A DNA stretch of 64,000 nt from Planctomycetaceae bacterium (GTDB lineage: Bacteria > Planctomycetota > Planctomycetia > Pirellulales > Pirellulaceae), in NCBI GenBank assembly GCA_020638975.1, contig JACKHN010000004.1:378227-442226 (forward strand), read 5' to 3'. Positions 43,542-53,192 of the stretch are shown piece by piece. Under the pieces are notes generated by a model. It was not told the origin of the DNA and ran no database searches. It worked only from the letters and a program-made list of their open reading frames with translations. How positions within the stretch are numbered: the first letter of the stretch is position 1; each line of letters opens with the position of its first letter. The translations under genes were made by a program, and so were the position numbers.

Positions 43542-45095
43542 GTGGAGCGCGAAATCGTGCCGGACCTACAGATACAACGCTTGATTGAGTACGTCCTTGA
43601 GGGCGAATCGCGGACGCTTGAAGCGAACCCCTCTGAATTGCAATGGTTGGGCGAGGCGACGGATGCACAGTTCGACGAGTTTCTTCAAGCGTTGTTGGAC
43701 ACGGAGTTAACGGCTGCGAACAACCCTGCCCTAGGCGACGTGTTTCGACATATGATGTATCGGCTGCGACCGTGGGACCCGAGCAATCGTCGCCGACTGC
43801 CCACCACGACCGTACCGAAAATCGCCGCGTTATACAGGAAGCTGGGGCCGTCGAGTTCATCTCGCTGTCATCTGCTGCAACTACTGGCCGCATCGGCGAT
43901 CCCTTACGAGTTGGCTGAGTTTGCAAATCTTGTGGTGGAAGACCCGCCCTCGGACGCGCCATCAGCACTCCTGGCATTCGGTCCGCTATTTCAGCACACG
44001 TCCTACGATGCGAACCAACTGTTCCCACGTTTACTAGACGCGTTGCAGCATCAAGTCGTGGCCGCGTCCATCATCGATCTAGCGAATTTCCTCGTCCGGC
44101 ATGGACTTATCGATCCTCATCCGGGAGTAACGCGAAAAGAACAGTTGATTGCGTTGCTCGGTGCCGTCGTCCAGCGACTGGCCCGCATGGAAGAGGACCC
44201 GACCAAGTTCGCTGCCACGCCTGAGGAGATCGCACAGCAAATTGATGATGCCATCGCGTTGGCAGTCTCGTTGTGTGACGCACTGGCGTTGATCGGTGAC
44301 CGCGAAGCCGTTGGCAAGTTGTATCAGGCTTTGGAAGTTCGCCACCGACGACTGCACACGGAAGCCGCCGCAGCATTGGCAAAATTCGGCGAGGAGCGAG
44401 GCAAGGACGCGCTGGTCGCCTTGGCGTCCGAGCCCGTAGCTCGATTGCGAGTGTTGGCGTATGCCGAAGAACTGAATCTGAATGAGAAGGTTGACGAACA
44501 GTTCACAACCCCAGTCGCCCGTGCCGAAGCGGAACTTGCCCTCTGGCTGGCGCAGCCTTCGCAGATGGGTATCCCGCCCTCACAGTTCGAGTTACTCGAC
44601 TCGCGCGTGCAGCATTGGCCTGGGTACGACGAGCCCGTCGAGACCTTTCTCTTTCGCTTTACGTACCACTTGCCGGCAGGCGAGTACAGCAACGTCGGCA
44701 TCGCTGGACCGCTGACCCATGCATTCGGCGCGGACTTGTTGGATCTGCCACCGGACGACATCTATGCGGCGTTCGCTGGCTGGCACGTCGAGCACGAAGA
44801 TATCTTCGAGATGGATGCCGCAACGTTGACCGAGGCGCAACGGGTCGAGGTAACGCGTCTTGAGAGACGCCTTCGCGACCACGACTATGACGCCATTCAA
44901 CCGACCATTTTCGGGATGTTCCTGGGTGACAAGGTACTCGTTGCTCGCGCGGTCAACGAGGGGCATGCGGGGATTGCGGTCATCGACGAGCACGAACCCA
45001 GCTGGTTCCCCACTCGAAACACGTCGCGACCGATCGCTTCCTACGAAGCCTGTTGTATCTACAAAGGGCGCCGCCTTTTGCGGGCGTTTAACTGA
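43542..45095 (+). CDS. HEAT-like repeat protein, function unknown
   Basis: 517 residues from GTG at 43542; GTG at 43557 with GGAG nine bases upstream is an equally good start. The first 330 residues are helical repeats (LLQLLAASAIPYELAEFANL, LHTEAAAALAKFGEERGKDA). The last 170 form a different, mixed alpha/beta domain with FLFRFTYHLPAGEYSNVGIA and ADLLDLPPDDIYAAFAGWHV. No enzyme motif was recognised. It is followed 70 bases later by the oxidoreductase gene. Confidence 0.72.
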   Translation: MEREIVPDLQIQRLIEYVLEGESRTLEANPSELQWLGEATDAQFDEFLQALLDTELTAANNPALGDVFRHMMYRLRPWDPSNRRRLPTTTVPKIAALYRKLGPSSSSRCHLLQLLAASAIPYELAEFANLVVEDPPSDAPSALLAFGPLFQHTSYDANQLFPRLLDALQHQVVAASIIDLANFLVRHGLIDPHPGVTRKEQLIALLGAVVQRLARMEEDPTKFAATPEEIAQQIDDAIALAVSLCDALALIGDREAVGKLYQALEVRHRRLHTEAAAALAKFGEERGKDALVALASEPVARLRVLAYAEELNLNEKVDEQFTTPVARAEAELALWLAQPSQMGIPPSQFELLDSRVQHWPGYDEPVETFLFRFTYHLPAGEYSNVGIAGPLTHAFGADLLDLPPDDIYAAFAGWHVEHEDIFEMDAATLTEAQRVEVTRLERRLRDHDYDAIQPTIFGMFLGDKVLVARAVNEGHAGIAVIDEHEPSWFPTRNTSRPIASYEACCIYKGRRLLRAFN

Positions 45096-45165
45096 CAGCA
45101 AGCCGCGTTTCGCGCATACTATCGTTCAACGCCCAAATCCTCGACTTGCCTCTTGGGAGTGCCTG

Positions 45166-46446
45166 ATGAATCGTCAACTCAATCGCCGTCGGATGATGCA
45201 AACCAGCGCTCTCGCAAGTGCGGGATTCTGGATCGGTACACAAGCCAAGGCAGCTGACTCGCCGAACGAGAAGTTGAACATCGCCTGCATCGGCATCGGT
45301 GGCCGCGGCGCCGCAAACGTCGGCGGCGTGGAAAGCCAGAACATCGTCGCGCTGTGCGATGTCGATGACAGCCGTGCCGGAAAGGCTTACGAAAAGCATC
45401 CCAAGGCCAAGAAGTACATCGACTTTCGCAAGATGCTCGACAAGATGGACAAGGAGATCGATGCCGTTGTCGTGAGTACACCGGACCACACTCACTTTCA
45501 CCCATCGATGATGGCCATGCAGATGGGAAAGCATCTGTATTGCGAGAAGCCCATGGCGCACACCGTTTGGGAAGCTCGCGAGATGACAAAGATGGCGGCC
45601 AAGATGCGAGTCGCCACACAACTCGGAGTCCAGCGACATACACTGACGAACATGCACCGTAGCGTCGAGTTGATCCAAGCTGGCGCGATCGGCAAAGTAT
45701 CCGAAGTTCATTGTTGGATCAGCGGTGATCGCGGCATGCCCGCGATGCCAACCGATAAGATGGCGGCACCGCCGGGCTTGGATTGGGATTTGTGGCTTGG
45801 CCCGGCGAAGGAGCGGCCCTACCACACGGCATACTGTCCGTACGGCTGGCGGTTCTGGTGGGACTTTGGCACGGGCGAGACAGGGAACTGGGGCTGTCAT
45901 ATCCTCGACACTCCCTACTGGGCACTCGGCTTGAAGTACCCGACAAAGGTCGCAGGCTCGGGCCCTGCGATCGACGATCAACGAACTCCCAAGGCGATGA
46001 CGACTTCGTTCGAGTTCGCCGACCAAGGCGTGACGCTGCATTGGTATCACGCCAAGAACGGCCCACCGATTCTCCAAGAGAAGGGCTTATCGGATCGCGG
46101 CATGAACACGCTGTTTATCGGTGCCGACGGGATGTTGTTAACGGGATTCAGCAAATACAAGCTGTATCCCGAGGACAAATTTGCCGAATTCAAGGCACCG
46201 GAACAAACCATCGAAGATTCACCGGGCTTCTACAAAGAGTGGTTCACGGCTTGTAAAGGTGGCCCACCCGCGACCTGTGACTTTGACTACTCCGGCCCGT
46301 TGTCCGAGACTGTGTTGCTTGGCAACGCCGCTTATCGAGCCGGTGGCGGCTTCGATTGGGATGCCAACGCGTTGACGGCCAGCGGAAACGAGAAAGTCCC
46401 ACAATTCCTTCGCACCGAGTTTCGCAAAGGTTGGGAAGCCTATTGA
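45166..46446 (+). CDS. Tat-exported Gfo/Idh/MocA-family oxidoreductase
   Basis: 426 residues from MNRQLNRRRMMQTSALASAG, with GGGAG eight bases upstream. The N-terminus is a twin-arginine signal (RRRMMQT) ending near TQAKAA. A Rossmann nucleotide-binding domain follows (IACIGIGGRGAANVGG), with the family motif CEKPMAHTVWEAREM, where the EKP lysine is expected to act in catalysis. A C-terminal substrate domain (WDFGTGETGNWGCHILDTPY) completes it. Exported members are abundant in planctomycetes and act on sugars or related polyols. The open frame extends upstream to 44860, but that part is not translated. Confidence 0.94.
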   Translation: MNRQLNRRRMMQTSALASAGFWIGTQAKAADSPNEKLNIACIGIGGRGAANVGGVESQNIVALCDVDDSRAGKAYEKHPKAKKYIDFRKMLDKMDKEIDAVVVSTPDHTHFHPSMMAMQMGKHLYCEKPMAHTVWEAREMTKMAAKMRVATQLGVQRHTLTNMHRSVELIQAGAIGKVSEVHCWISGDRGMPAMPTDKMAAPPGLDWDLWLGPAKERPYHTAYCPYGWRFWWDFGTGETGNWGCHILDTPYWALGLKYPTKVAGSGPAIDDQRTPKAMTTSFEFADQGVTLHWYHAKNGPPILQEKGLSDRGMNTLFIGADGMLLTGFSKYKLYPEDKFAEFKAPEQTIEDSPGFYKEWFTACKGGPPATCDFDYSGPLSETVLLGNAAYRAGGGFDWDANALTASGNEKVPQFLRTEFRKGWEAY

Positions 46447-46505
46447 GTTTACGTGTGGCGTCGCGAGATTCGGCGAATGTCTTGACGACTTTCGCGACGC
46501 CGTGA

Positions 46506-48152
46506 ATGAACGAGAACGACGTGGAAGTTTCGCGAGATATAGTTGGTTTTGTCGGCGCCGACAGACCACGATTCGCCGACGAGACGGCGGCTCTAATACG
46601 CCGCCGGTTAGTGGCAGTTTCGCTGATCATTTCGATCGTTCTTGCCGCCGCCTTCCTGGGCAACCTTCTCCTCCCCAATGTCCCATTGTTAAAAGTCCGA
46701 GCGATCGTTCTGCTGATCTTCGTGACAAGCTGTCTTGTGTTGCGGAGCCGCGTGACGCTAAGTGCGTTTCAGCTTCGCGTCTTCGAGTTGGTTGATTTCG
46801 GTGCACTCGCCATTCATTTACTGCTGATGATGTATTTGCGAGTTGCGACGTTCGCATTGAGCGGCGACGCGGCTTCCGCGATCTCGGCACAGCAGCAATT
46901 CCTTTGTGCTTGCAGCGTGTCGATCCTGACCTATGGCATCTTCATGCCGAACACTTGGAAGCGGGCGGCGTTGGTGCTCGTTCCAGCAGCCAGCGCGCCC
47001 TACATCGTACTGGGTATTTTGCGATCGCGAGTCGTCGAAGTCACCGCAGCTCTCGACTCCAGTAACATCATGAGCCCTGTCCCGATGCCTTTTGTCGCGG
47101 CGATCATCGCCATCTTCGGCACGCACATCATCAACTCCGTCCGCCGCTCAGAATTCAAAGCTCGCCAACTCGGGCAATACCATCTTAAGGAGAAGCTTGG
47201 CATCGGGGGCATGGGGGTCGTCTACGAGGCGGAGCATCGCATGCTCAAGCGCCCTTGTGCCATCAAGCTGATCAAGCCCGAGAGCGATGCCGATACAAAG
47301 GCCATTGAGCAATTTGAGCGCGAAGTTCGTTCTACCGCAAAACTCTCGCATTGGAATACGGTCGAAATCTTTGACTATGGCCACACCGAGGACGGCACGT
47401 TTTACTACGTCATGGAACTGCTGCCGGGATTGAGCTTGGAAGAACTCGTCGAACGGCATGGTCCGATGCCTGCTGCCAGAGCCGTGAGATTGCTTCGACA
47501 AACCTGTTGTGCGTTGCGAGAGGCTCATGCCGCTGGCTTGATCCATCGCGACATCAAGCCTGCAAACATCTTCGCTGCCCGCCGCGGTGGGATCACCGAT
47601 GTCGCGAAGCTTCTCGACTTTGGCTTAGTCCGGCAAACCGTCGAAGATTCAGACGATACACAATCGGACAAACCTGGCAAAGGTTTTAGTGGTTCGCCCG
47701 CCTACATGGCCCCCGAGCAATCGGTCGATTTCGACAAGACCGATGGCCGCTCGGACATTTACGCATTGGGAGCGGTTGCCTACTACATGATCACCGGTCG
47801 ACCGCCGTTCACCGGCAAGAATGCCTTCGAGGTGTTGAGGGCACACCACACGCGTGCCATCGTGCCGCCTTCTCAAGTCAACCCGTCCATTCCTGCGGAC
47901 GTCGAGCAAGTGCTGCTTCGATGTTTGGCCAAGGAGGCCAAAGACCGCTATCAAAGTGCAGAAGCGTTAGAAGAAGCACTCGCAAGTTGTGAGTGCGCCG
48001 ACGCCTGGACCGACAAGATCGCCGCCTCGTGGTGGTTGGAACACGAACCGCGAAATTCTGTGCAGCACAGTCGGAAGAACGCTGATGCGAGCGATACGGA
48101 AGCGGTCATCAGTGCGACCGTCGAAGTACAAACACCACCCGACGCGGATTAA
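46506..48152 (+). CDS. Ser/Thr protein kinase with N-terminal membrane domain
   Basis: 548 residues. About six membrane helices precede the kinase (roughly 34-58, 62-82, 95-117, 130-150, 153-172, 190-210), an arrangement opposite to the usual kinase-then-membrane order. The kinase domain (224-490) is complete: GIGGMGVVYEA, K254 in CAIKLIK, HRDIKPANI (347-355), DFG (371-373) and YMAPEQ. A short C-terminal tail follows. It should phosphorylate cytoplasmic Ser/Thr targets in response to a membrane-sensed signal. Confidence 0.95.
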   Translation: MNENDVEVSRDIVGFVGADRPRFADETAALIRRRLVAVSLIISIVLAAAFLGNLLLPNVPLLKVRAIVLLIFVTSCLVLRSRVTLSAFQLRVFELVDFGALAIHLLLMMYLRVATFALSGDAASAISAQQQFLCACSVSILTYGIFMPNTWKRAALVLVPAASAPYIVLGILRSRVVEVTAALDSSNIMSPVPMPFVAAIIAIFGTHIINSVRRSEFKARQLGQYHLKEKLGIGGMGVVYEAEHRMLKRPCAIKLIKPESDADTKAIEQFEREVRSTAKLSHWNTVEIFDYGHTEDGTFYYVMELLPGLSLEELVERHGPMPAARAVRLLRQTCCALREAHAAGLIHRDIKPANIFAARRGGITDVAKLLDFGLVRQTVEDSDDTQSDKPGKGFSGSPAYMAPEQSVDFDKTDGRSDIYALGAVAYYMITGRPPFTGKNAFEVLRAHHTRAIVPPSQVNPSIPADVEQVLLRCLAKEAKDRYQSAEALEEALASCECADAWTDKIAASWWLEHEPRNSVQHSRKNADASDTEAVISATVEVQTPPDAD

Positions 48153-48266
48153 TTTCTATCGACCCACACGGATTGCGCGGACGCGTCATTCCTTGCGATG
48201 TGCCATTCCTCCACGCGAACTCAATCATCTCTAATCAGTAGCCCATTCCCCGTTGGAGACAAACCT

Positions 48267-49214
48267 GTGTCGACGCGATTCAGTGACTTTAAACTACGAG
48301 ATGCGACGTCGGTTCCGATGCCTGCCACTTCCCTGGCTTTTACGGAAGGTCCCGCCGTACACGCGGATGGATCCGTCTTCTTCTCAGACATCGAAAATAA
48401 TCGGATCATCAAGCTCGCGCCCGATGGCACGCGCAGCGTCTTTCGCGAACCCAGCGGTCGCACGAATGGAAACACGTTCGATCAGCAAGGACGTTTGTTG
48501 CATTGTGAAGGAGCCGAGTTTGGCCCCGGTGGCGGAAGGCGGATAACTCGCACGAACCTTGAAACGGACGAATACGACGTTCTGACAGATCGGTTCGACG
48601 GAGTGCGGTACAACGCGCCGAACGACATCTGCGTAGACGGCAAAGGGCGAATCTACTTTACCGATCCCTGCTACGGCGACCGCACGCAGATGGAGATGGA
48701 GATCGAAGGCGTCTATCGCATCGATCTCGACGGCACGGTCACTCGAATTATTCAACAACCGGATATCGAGCGTCCCAACGGGATCGCTGTCACGCAGGAC
48801 TCGAAGCGGTTGTACTTGGTCGACAGCTGTCCGACGCTCGGTGGTAATCGCAAGATCTGGGCTTTTGATTTGGACTCTCATGGCAATCCGTCGAACCAAC
48901 GCGTCGTCATCGACTTTGCACCCGGTCGCGGTGGTGATGGTATGCGGCTGGATCTGGAAGGCAACTTATTGATCGCCGCCGGCATCATGTCACCGCGTGG
49001 GCCGCACGAGACGGCGGATGTACCACCAGGAATCTATCTCGTCACGCCGGAAGGCGAGCTGAAATCCCGCATCCCGATCCGAGAAGATGTACTTACCAAT
49101 TTGGCGTTTGGCGGCGCGGATGGTCGCACGCTTTACATCACGGCAGGCAAGACGTTGTTCACGACTCGGGTCGCAATACCGGGGCAAGTCGCTTATCCGG
49201 TATGGACAGAGTGA
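48267..49214 (+). CDS. SMP-30/gluconolactonase-family protein
   Basis: 315 residues from GTG (VSTRFSDFKLRDATSVPMPA), with GGAG nine bases upstream. Family residues are present: Glu in FTEGPAV, Asn in VRYNAPNDICVDGKGRIYF, Asn in RPNGIAVTQDSK and Asp in GGDGMRLDLEG. It is a calcium- or zinc-dependent lactonase of the six-bladed propeller type and a paralogue of the protein at 9678. No signal peptide is evident, so it is probably cytoplasmic. Confidence 0.9.
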   Translation: MSTRFSDFKLRDATSVPMPATSLAFTEGPAVHADGSVFFSDIENNRIIKLAPDGTRSVFREPSGRTNGNTFDQQGRLLHCEGAEFGPGGGRRITRTNLETDEYDVLTDRFDGVRYNAPNDICVDGKGRIYFTDPCYGDRTQMEMEIEGVYRIDLDGTVTRIIQQPDIERPNGIAVTQDSKRLYLVDSCPTLGGNRKIWAFDLDSHGNPSNQRVVIDFAPGRGGDGMRLDLEGNLLIAAGIMSPRGPHETADVPPGIYLVTPEGELKSRIPIREDVLTNLAFGGADGRTLYITAGKTLFTTRVAIPGQVAYPVWTE

Positions 49215-49339
49215 TCGCGTCAAGCGTTGAAGTCTACGTGATCAACAAACTTTTGATCCGACGCGCACTATCATTCCGATAGCACTCGAAGACGCGCACC
49301 CTTGCGCGATTCGATCTACTCTGGATTTGAGGTGGCAGC

Positions 49340-50899
49340 ATGTGGTGGTTTCCTTGGCTAGCGGGCGCGGTCAGTCTCGTTGCGATTTGGGTTTTGGTTG
49401 ATATTGGCCAACGCCGACATGCGATCATTCACAACTTCCCGATCATCGGACACTTCCGCTATTGGCTCGAAACCATCGGGCCGGAACTGCGTCAGTACAT
49501 CGTCACCAGCAACAACGAAGAGCGTCCCTTCAGCCGCGATCAACGCAGCTGGATCTATGCCTCGGCCAAGAAGGAAAACAACTACTCGGGGTTCGGCACA
49601 GATAACGACTTGGAATTGTCGGCCAATCATCTGATCCTCAAACACGCGGCTTTTCCGTTGAGCGGACCAAGACCGGGCGACGCGGGTTACGACCCACGCT
49701 ACCCGATACCTTGTGCGAAGATCATTGGTCAGCACCGCGGTCGCCCGAAAGCCTTCCGTCCTGCGTCGATTGTCAATATTTCCGCGATGAGCTACGGATC
49801 GCTCAGCAGCCGCGCCGTCGAAGCCATGAATCGCGGCGCGAAGCTGGCTGGTTGTATGCAGAACACGGGTGAAGGTGGTGTCTCGAAGCATCATCAGAAC
49901 GGCGGCGACCTGATGTGGCAGATCGGTACGGGATACTTCGGGTGCCGAACGGAAGATGGCCGCTTCAACGAACAAAAGTTCGTCGAGGTCGTCCAAACGA
50001 ATCCGATTCGAGCCATCGAGATCAAGCTGAGTCAGGGCGCCAAGCCGGGCCTGGGCGGTGTTTTGCCCGCAGCGAAAATCACCGCCGAGATCGCCGAGAT
50101 TCGTGGTATTCCGATGGGCAAGGACTGCATCAGTCCTTCGTCACACCGCGAGTTTCGTGATGTCGACAGCTTGCTTGATTTCGTCGAACGATTGGCCGAC
50201 TTGAGCGGATTGCCAGTCGGTATCAAGAGTGCCGTCGGGGAACTTCAGTTTTGGAAAGACCTTGCCAATCAAATGGCGACGACGAACCGAGGTGTGGATT
50301 TTATTACCGTGGATGGTGGCGAAGGTGGCACCGGCGCAGCTCCGTTAGTCTTTGCAGATCACGTTGCGTTGCCATTTAAGTTGGGTTTCGTGAACGTCTA
50401 TCGCGAGTTCGTACACGCGGGCCTGACCGATCAAGTCGCGTTCATCGGATCCGGAAAGCTCGGGTTCCCGGAAGCGGCTTTGCTGGCGATGGCCTTGGGC
50501 TGCGACATGGTCAACGTGGCCCGAGAAGCCATGTTGTCGATCGGTTGCATCCAAGCGCTGAAATGCCACACGGGACACTGCCCCGCAGGCGTCGCCACCC
50601 AGAACAAGTGGCTCATGTCTGGACTGGACCCCACCTACAAAGCCGCTCGCCTGGCAAACTACGTCGCGACACTGCGAAAAGAACTGCTTCAGTTGAGCCA
50701 TGCCTGTGGTAGACAACATCCGGCGCTCGTTACGACCGACCACTTCACGATCCTGGACGACCACTTTGGCGGGATGAGCGCCCGCGAATGCTTCCACTAC
50801 GAAGCTGATTGGGGCGTGCCGAGCCAAGCGGACCGAGACGAAATCGTGCGGCTGATGTTGGGTGAACAGCTCGATATTCGGGAGTTGGTTGCCACCTAA
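49340..50899 (+). CDS. FMN-binding glutamate synthase-like protein
   Basis: 519 residues, with GAGG eight bases upstream. An N-terminal membrane helix (about 3-22, WFPWLAGAVSLVAIWVLVDI) precedes a glutamate synthase central domain: NISAMSYGSLSSRAVEAMN, GEGGVSKHH, the FMN-binding FITVDGGEGGTGAAP, and a 3Fe-4S-type C-x5-C-x4-C set in GCIQALKCHTGHCPAGVATQ. There is no amidotransferase domain, so it would use ammonia or have another donor. Such single-domain, membrane-tethered relatives are common, and their reaction is not well established. Confidence 0.9.
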   Translation: MWWFPWLAGAVSLVAIWVLVDIGQRRHAIIHNFPIIGHFRYWLETIGPELRQYIVTSNNEERPFSRDQRSWIYASAKKENNYSGFGTDNDLELSANHLILKHAAFPLSGPRPGDAGYDPRYPIPCAKIIGQHRGRPKAFRPASIVNISAMSYGSLSSRAVEAMNRGAKLAGCMQNTGEGGVSKHHQNGGDLMWQIGTGYFGCRTEDGRFNEQKFVEVVQTNPIRAIEIKLSQGAKPGLGGVLPAAKITAEIAEIRGIPMGKDCISPSSHREFRDVDSLLDFVERLADLSGLPVGIKSAVGELQFWKDLANQMATTNRGVDFITVDGGEGGTGAAPLVFADHVALPFKLGFVNVYREFVHAGLTDQVAFIGSGKLGFPEAALLAMALGCDMVNVAREAMLSIGCIQALKCHTGHCPAGVATQNKWLMSGLDPTYKAARLANYVATLRKELLQLSHACGRQHPALVTTDHFTILDDHFGGMSARECFHYEADWGVPSQADRDEIVRLMLGEQLDIRELVAT

Positions 50900-51501
50900 C
50901 TGACGATGTTGTCGTCCGTGGTCGGCAGGTCGTGAGCGGGAAGGTTCTCGTGTGGCATGTTGATCTCGTCGAGTCGCGGGGGCCCGACGATCGTTGGCTC
51001 GTCGGCGAGCGATTGGACCGCGCGAGTAGATCGCCCGACGCCCAGTATGGGCGAGCCCACTCCCATGATTTTCAAGGCCAATCGTCTGGACAACGCTCGC
51101 AGCGTGGTGAAGTCTCCTACTCGATTACCTGTTTGTCGTTTAACCATGTCGCAGCGCGACGGCATCCGGCAGAGGTCCATCGCGCGGCGACGGTGTTCAA
51201 CGAGATAATGCCGAAAAAACGCGTTAGCATCGGCCAAACAATTACTGTCGCAAAACTCTTGTGGGATTGGCTTCCAGCCTGTCAATTCAGTCATGACAGG
51301 CTAGAAGCCTATCCCACTTATTGTTTGGGCGGTGCTTAGGGTGCCCGATGATTGGTGATCGCAGTCTACCTCAGCCTCCAGCACACTTACCGAAGTTGAG
51401 CGAAGGGGGAACCCTTGAGCGACTCGTACCAAACTGTTAACGCCAATCCGCATCACTGCTCGGAGGGCAAGGGACCCGCCAACCTTACAAACGGTTTACG
51501 G
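50900..51501. other. 600-bp stretch with a palindrome and no recognised gene
   Basis: An open frame on the minus strand (50896-51294, 132 codons) has no recognisable family and starts inside the palindrome at 51261-51317, so I do not call it. The rest shows no clear coding or RNA feature. Confidence 0.5.
51261..51317. repeat. 57-base hairpin repeat
   Basis: The arms at 51261-51283 and 51295-51317 are 23 bases long and pair with two mismatches (GTGGGATTGGCTTCCAGCC against the inverse of GGCTAGAAGCCTATCCCAC), over an 11-base loop. It is typical of dispersed intergenic palindromes. Confidence 0.75.
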
Positions 51502-52887
51502 CTAGAACAACCCGCGCAGAATGAAGCCGCTGACGACTCCCGCTAACGCCGCAAGCGATGCGACAACGGCGAGCAGAATCGTCTGATTCTGACGCTGACG
51601 CCGTGGCAATTGTACCAGTGGCAACGGAGGAGGCAGCGGCCCAGAACGCCGCCGCGTCGGCAATTGTCTTGTATCTTGGCTCGCCGCACTTCCCGATTCG
51701 GTTCCCTGGGACCACTGGCTGACGCTCTCAGCGCGACTCGAATCAAACTCTTCGGAATCGATGCGGGCACCGTCCGTTTCTTGAGCGGAGTCCTCAGATC
51801 CTGTAGGCAACGGCGGCGGAGTCCACGGCGACTTGGTCAGCGGTGCCGGGCTAACCCCGACTTCGGTCGCCCAAGGCTCAAGCCGCGCGGCAACTTCCGC
51901 TGCAGTCGGTATTCGCGACGCTGGATCCTTCTCCATCATATCCGCGATGACTTCGACGAACTCTTCGCTGATATCGGGATTGAAGCGTTTCGGGTGCCAG
52001 GGCGTTTCCGCAAGATGGCGTTGTGCCTTGCTGTTCGGTGTGCCACCTGGAAATGGCACCTTCCCCGTAATTGCATAGTACAACGTGCAACCCAGCGAAT
52101 AGACATCACTGACGTTACTCACTTCGTGCGGATTGCGAATCTGTTCCGGCGAAAGGTAATCGGCGGTTCCAACGATCTTGCCGGCTCGAGGGTCCGCATC
52201 GCCTTCGTTGATAAAACCGGCAAGCCCCAGGTCGGACACCTTTGCGATGCCTTCGGGAGTCACGAGGATGTTGCCGGGTTTCACATCGCGATGAATGAGA
52301 TGGCTTTCATGAGCGTGGTGCAGTCCGCGCGCCGCTTGCATGATCACGCTGGCCGCTTGCTGCATCGTGAGCGGTCCATCGGAGCGAATGAGCCGACGCA
52401 AGTCCGTTCCTGGTACATACTCCGTCACGAGGTAATGAACGCTGCCGTCTTGTCCTGCGTCGTAAGCACGCACCAAGTTCGGATGATCCAGCTTGGCTTG
52501 CGTGCGAATCTCGCGAGTGAAATTAGAGATTGCTTCGGGAGTGGATTTGTGAACGGGCAAGATCTTGACCGCACATTCACGTCCCATGACGTTATGGACG
52601 GCTTTGAAGACTTGCCCCATGCCGCCCTGGCCGATGAAGTCGGTGACCAGATAAGGACCCAGGTTCAGCTTGTTCCGACCGGTCAACATTTGATCCGCTT
52701 GGTAACGCGTAATCACATGTGTGTCGACCAGCTTGTTCGCCAGGTTTTCGTCGGAGATCTCGCCCGCTGTGTCGCTGCCTACCGCCTCTTCGCGCAAAGC
52801 GCTCTCCGCGGCGTCCAGTTGAGCTTGCGCAACGAGGCCACTAAGGAGTGCAGCGTTGCGGAAGACGGATCGCGTTTTACTGGGCAC
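51502..52887 (-). CDS. Ser/Thr protein kinase with C-terminal membrane anchor
   Basis: 461 residues. An N-terminal helical module of about 75 residues (ISDENLANKLVDTHVITRYQ) of the type seen in planctomycete kinases comes first. The kinase domain (79-350) follows: GQGGMGQVFKA, K108 in CAVKILP, HRDVKPGNI (199-207), DLG in place of DFG (219-221) and YLSPEQ. A Pro/Ser-rich linker carries several Thr/Ser sites, and a final helix (about 435-460, ILLAVVASLAALAGVVSGFI) anchors it. The DLG variant is common in this kinase group and does not rule out activity. Confidence 0.94.
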   Translation of the reverse strand: MPSKTRSVFRNAALLSGLVAQAQLDAAESALREEAVGSDTAGEISDENLANKLVDTHVITRYQADQMLTGRNKLNLGPYLVTDFIGQGGMGQVFKAVHNVMGRECAVKILPVHKSTPEAISNFTREIRTQAKLDHPNLVRAYDAGQDGSVHYLVTEYVPGTDLRRLIRSDGPLTMQQAASVIMQAARGLHHAHESHLIHRDVKPGNILVTPEGIAKVSDLGLAGFINEGDADPRAGKIVGTADYLSPEQIRNPHEVSNVSDVYSLGCTLYYAITGKVPFPGGTPNSKAQRHLAETPWHPKRFNPDISEEFVEVIADMMEKDPASRIPTAAEVAARLEPWATEVGVSPAPLTKSPWTPPPLPTGSEDSAQETDGARIDSEEFDSSRAESVSQWSQGTESGSAASQDTRQLPTRRRSGPLPPPLPLVQLPRRQRQNQTILLAVVASLAALAGVVSGFILRGLF

Positions 52888-53192
52888 GACTTCGTTCCAA
52901 GAGAAGTATTGGAGCGGAGGAATTGATCGAAAGGACGCTACAACTTACCGCGTCATCATCATCCGCGCCAAGCGTTTCGGAAAAGTAAGGTCAGCCTTTA
53001 TTGTAATTCACGAGCCGGAAATGCCGAATTCCCGACAAATCGTGGTAGTGGTACAGTTTGAAACTCCGGAAAGTAGGACGGGCACTCCTGGCCGTCTACT
53101 GTCGGGCAAAAGTGCCCGACTTACGGCAAAGTGTGCCATTACCCAAATCGTTGTGAATCACGCCATCTCCCAACGCGTTTCCGAGCCATGTG
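52888..53192. other. 305-bp gap holding a dispersed repeat
   Basis: Apart from repeat family 2 copy C (53044-53143) nothing recognisable is seen; it includes the promoter region for the kinase gene on the minus strand. Confidence 0.5.
53044..53143 (+). repeat. 100-bp dispersed repeat family 2, copy C
   Basis: Begins GGTAGTGGTACAGTTTGAAA and contains GGAAAGTAGGACGGGCACTC and GTCGGGCAAAAGTGCCCGAC. It ends with GTGCCATTACC, a slightly decayed inverse of its start. It matches copy B directly and copy A in reverse. Confidence 0.88.

Noticed and set aside
50896..51294. 132-codon minus-strand open frame
   Set aside because: Its start lies in a palindromic repeat and the sequence matches no family I know; could be a remnant but unsupported.
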